From NCBI RefSeq assembly GCF_024105635.1, contig NZ_WYDQ01000001.1, forward strand, positions 3,596,501 to 3,660,500: a stretch of 64,000 bases of DNA. Reading direction: 5' to 3'. Shown one piece after another: positions 61,993 to 64,000 of this stretch. The notes beneath the pieces are model-generated. The model was not told the DNA's origin and made no database searches. It was given only the letters and a program-made list of their open reading frames with translations. This DNA is from Oceanicola sp. 502str15 (GTDB lineage Bacteria; Pseudomonadota; Alphaproteobacteria; Rhodobacterales; Rhodobacteraceae). Both the position numbers and the translations under genes were made by a program. Positions within the stretch are counted from its first letter, which is position 1. Every line of letters begins with the position of its first letter.

Positions 61993-62069
61993 GGCGGAGT
62001 AGCTCAGTTGGTTAGAGCAGCGGAATCATAATCCGCGTGTCGGGGGTTCAAGTCCCTCCTCCGCTACCA
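61993..62069 (+). tRNA. tRNA with anticodon CAU (elongator Met, or Ile2 read with lysidine)
   Basis: 77 bases fold as a complete tRNA with encoded CCA. The acceptor stem is GGCGGAG/CTCCGCT (one G-U), the D-arm GCTC-AGTTGGTTA-GAGC, the anticodon stem GCGGA/TCCGC around ATCATAA (anticodon CAU), and the T-loop GTTCAAG. The sequence resembles elongator Met tRNA; Ile2(CAU) cannot be excluded. Its 3' end borders degraded mobile DNA, as expected for an integration site. Confidence 0.95.
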
Positions 62070-62215
62070 AGCCTTTCCTGACAGTTCGTGATGTGCGCCT
62101 AGAGCGCGGTGCGCCGTTTGGGCGTTCACCTGGGAAATCTTGCTCGGGTTTTCCTCTTTTCCGCTTGGGTTTTGCTGACGGGGCGAGGCCTGCATTGCGG
62201 CCCAGGGAGTGGGCA

Positions 62216-62533
62216 TCCATGATACTTGGGCCCTGTTTCAAGCTGTGAGGTTATCGTGGCGATCTCTGGAATGGTTCGACCAGCGAGGGCCAAGCGGGTA
62301 ATAGCTGTGCCCCATGGATCTGGGGAGGTAAGCCCCTCGATCTCAGTGGCCTTGCTGGCCGTGAGCGGTGACGCAAGGAAGCCCGACACGTTCGACGAGC
62401 TGTTTCTGCCTGTGGTGAGGATTGTCACTGCTGCTATAACCTTCGCTTTGAGCACTTCTGGAAGTGGCGTCCTGCCCGGGGTGGACACCGTTCCTCCGGT
62501 CTTGCTCTGTGCGAGGTGGATCACGTCGCCGGC
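62216..62533 (-). pseudogene. Tyrosine recombinase (phage-type integrase) C-terminal remnant
   Basis: A minus-strand frame about 150 bases from the tRNA 3' end reads GDVIHLAQSKTGG, then GLTSPDPWGTAITRLALAGR and TIPEIATITSQ. These match the integrase C-terminus, where the last catalytic region is normally LTFHDLRGT and the GH of ATITGH is conserved. Here the box His and Arg are lost (SPDPWGT) and the following GHS is SQL. Upstream the frame is closed by a stop, so only a fragment remains. Confidence 0.8.
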
Positions 62534-62606
62534 AAACGCAGATCAGGTGGCTTGAGACTCATTTTCCCTTGTTGAAGTAAGTTGCGTTCCATCGCGGAGA
62601 GGGACG

Positions 62607-63325
62607 ATGGAGGGCTCCAAGTTCAGCGAAGAGAAGATAATCGGGGTGCGAAGAGAGCGGGCAGCAGGGGTGTCGACGGTCAATGTCCGCCGGAAGCACA
62701 GGGTCGGTGGTGCCGCCTTCTCCGAGGGGAAATCGCGATACGCCGGCCTGGAGGTGTCGCATGTTCGGCGGGCGAGAGCGCTGGTAGAAGACGGGCCTTC
62801 GGGATGCGGCGCCCGATGCCGGTGCCCGAGGCTACCGACACATACTGGAGCTTGTATTCCGTCAGTGATGCGCCGACCGACGGGCGGCAGTTCCGGGCCT
62901 TGGCGGTGGTTGATGACTGCTGTTGGGAATGCCCGTCCTTGGCGCCGGGTGCGTTGTGCTCCGGTGAGCGGACAGTCGGTGTCTTGATGCAGTTATGGCA
63001 CAATGCGACCATCCTGCGATGATGGTTCCGGACAATGGGACCGAGCTGAAGTCGATGGCCGTGCTCTTGTGGTGCCGACGCTCAGGCGTCGAGTGGCACC
63101 ACATAGTTCCCGAAAGGCACAGGCAGAACTACCTTTTGGAGAGTTTAAACTGACGCTTCCGAGACGAGTTCCTAAAAAGAGACGTTGTTCTTGTCGTTGG
63201 TCGACGTTTGGGGCCATATCATAGTCTGACAGCACGACGCTAACCTCCGCCGGCCCTACTCGGGCCTTGAGAGCATCTCGCCGGCCACGTTCCTTGCCGG
63301 GAAGGGGGTGGCGATCTGTGCTGCG
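62607..63325 (+). pseudogene. Degenerate IS3-family (IS407-like group) transposase remnant
   Basis: Pieces of both ORFs survive in changing frames. OrfA: MEGSKFSEEKIIGVRRERAA with RKHRVGGAAF and RYAGLEVSHV (62607-62800). OrfB: WSLYSVSDAPTDGRQF and RALAVVDDC (about 62845-62935), then VPDNGTELKSMAVLLWCR and SGVEWHHIVPERHRQNY (63019-63153), then KETLFLSL and LRRPYSGLESISPATF (to about 63325). The first catalytic Asp (WSLD) is Tyr; most of the orfB N-terminus is deleted. Confidence 0.85.
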
Positions 63326-63653
63326 TAGCCCCGGAGGTCAACCTGCGGGTTTTTCTTATAGCTGGAAGAGAACGGAAATCGAGTCACAGTCTGCGCCAAG
63401 GCTATTCAAGGTAATTCAGAGGTATCGCATTAAACAATCGTAGTAGTTCGGGGGCGGAATCGAGTATTTTCTATTAGACATTGATAATGAATGATTTTTA
63501 GTTATTTTGATTCTTCAAATTACCCCGCAAACTACCCCCGATTCCGGCAGTTTTTGTTATCAATACATTACGTGAACAGTTCGATTCCCGATTTTCGCGC
63601 CATCCGGAAAATGCCCGCTGGGGCTGTGGAGGTGAACCCTCTTAACATCCCGC
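63326..63653. other. AT-rich spacer, no gene
   Basis: 328 bp downstream of the IS remnant, with base composition far lower in GC than the backbone (for example ATGATTTTTAGTTATTTTGA near 63490). A plus-strand frame starting at 63491 runs antisense into the fucose synthase gene and shows no protein-like features. It is probably imported DNA. Confidence 0.6.
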
Positions 63654-64000
63654 TCAGAACCCGTTCTTTAGCACTTCCTCATAGGTCGACCGAATCCCGT
63701 CCTTCAGGCTTCGTATGTTGTTCCATCCAAGCGCATGAAGCCGTGAACTATCCATCAGCTTCCGCGGCGTCCCGTCCGGCTTGCTGTCGTCGAACACCAG
63801 CTCGGCGTCGTAGCCCACCACCTCTGCGATTGTCTCCGCCAGCTCCCGGATCGACACCTCGACACCCGAGCCGACATTGATGTGCTCATAATCGTCGTAG
63901 TTCTGCAGCAGGAACACCAGCGCATCCGCCAAGTCGTCACAGTGAAGAAACTCCCTGAGCGGTTTGCCCGAGCCCCAGACGACAACCTCCTTGTCGCCAC
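63654..64000 (-). CDS. fcl: GDP-L-fucose synthase C-terminal part, cut by the window edge
   Basis: The frame is open to the edge and reads [60 protein letters not shown] and [18 protein letters not shown]. The [10 protein letters not shown] and D-DLADA patterns are those of GDP-4-keto-6-deoxymannose epimerase-reductase. Fcl makes GDP-L-fucose for exopolysaccharide, O-antigen or capsule. The 5' end lies beyond 64000. It is the first gene past the mobile remnants. Confidence 0.9.
   Translation of the reverse strand, partial: GDKEVVVWGSGKPLREFLHCDDLADALVFLLQNYDDYEHINVGSGVEVSIRELAETIAEVVGYDAELVFDDSKPDGTPRKLMDSSRLHALGWNNIRSLKDGIRSTYEEVLKNGF

Noticed and set aside
63491..63880. 129-codon plus-strand ORF in the AT-rich spacer
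   Set aside because: Second half is antisense to fcl; first half has no recognisable features.
1..64000. CRISPR arrays, rRNA genes, replication origin
   Set aside because: No regularly spaced repeats of 25-40 bp, no rRNA-like sequence and no DnaA-box clusters were seen.

Overview
The window reads as a chromosomal segment of a GC-rich marine alphaproteobacterium of the Roseobacter/Rhodobacterales group. The evidence is the strong G/C third-position bias, the ccoGHIS cluster, the alphaproteobacterial types of serC, glnD and the PII/Amt pair, a cupin DMSP lyase (dddL), and the short palindromic intergenic repeats. Genus cannot be fixed from the sequence alone. About 60 genes are supported. Most are vertically inherited housekeeping genes, arranged in short operons on both strands with many 1-4 base stop/start overlaps.

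Layout. 1-3.7 kb: the tail of ccoG, then ccoH, ccoI and ccoS, for maturation of cbb3 cytochrome oxidase. 3.8-12.4 kb: a SPOR-domain D,D-carboxypeptidase, a HAD phosphatase, clpS, a RsmC-like methyltransferase, a divergent SDR protein, the minus-strand operon rsmI-yraN-gshB, and a divergent LpoA-like lipoprotein. 12.4-17.6 kb: glnD, a TSUP permease and murJ. 17.6-20.6 kb: a type I secretion ABC/HlyD pair. 20.7-24.8 kb: mlaA-mlaC with a small secreted protein, then a class A PBP. 25-27 kb: glnB/K-amtB, which with glnD forms the nitrogen-sensing set. 27-31.9 kb: a phosphatase, serA, serC (with a serC-leader-like RNA) and the divergent serB, giving the complete phosphorylated serine pathway. 32-40.4 kb: an asparaginase, an IalB-like protein, rlmN, a CxxCH protein, a YceI-OmpA fusion, a phosphoesterase plus lipid kinase, and small proteins.

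40.5-43 kb is the least ordinary stretch of the backbone. It holds dddL with phased 11-bp repeats and a hairpin upstream, a candidate structured small RNA with its own promoter and terminator, a 29-residue membrane microprotein, and a 140-bp element bounded by perfect 20-bp inverted repeats. 43-54.4 kb: dapD and dapE flank about 9 kb of membrane and hypothetical genes, including a DUF389 protein, an MFS transporter, an unrecognised 437-residue membrane protein and a Hint-domain surface protein. 54.4-61.8 kb: a ParDE-type toxin-antitoxin pair, two tandem GNAT acetyltransferases, rnr, a lytic transglycosylase, and a FAD-oxidoreductase/SelD fusion.

62-64 kb is an accessory boundary. A tRNA with anticodon CAU is followed by a decayed tyrosine integrase, a decayed IS3-family transposase, an AT-rich spacer, and the 3' end of a GDP-L-fucose synthase gene. 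That is what the edge of an old tRNA-anchored island, probably carrying surface polysaccharide genes, would look like.

No CRISPR array, intact prophage or replication origin was seen. The nearest things to undescribed systems are the 41.5-41.85 kb small RNA plus microprotein, the 42.05-42.19 kb palindromic element, and the orphan membrane protein at 50-51.3 kb.
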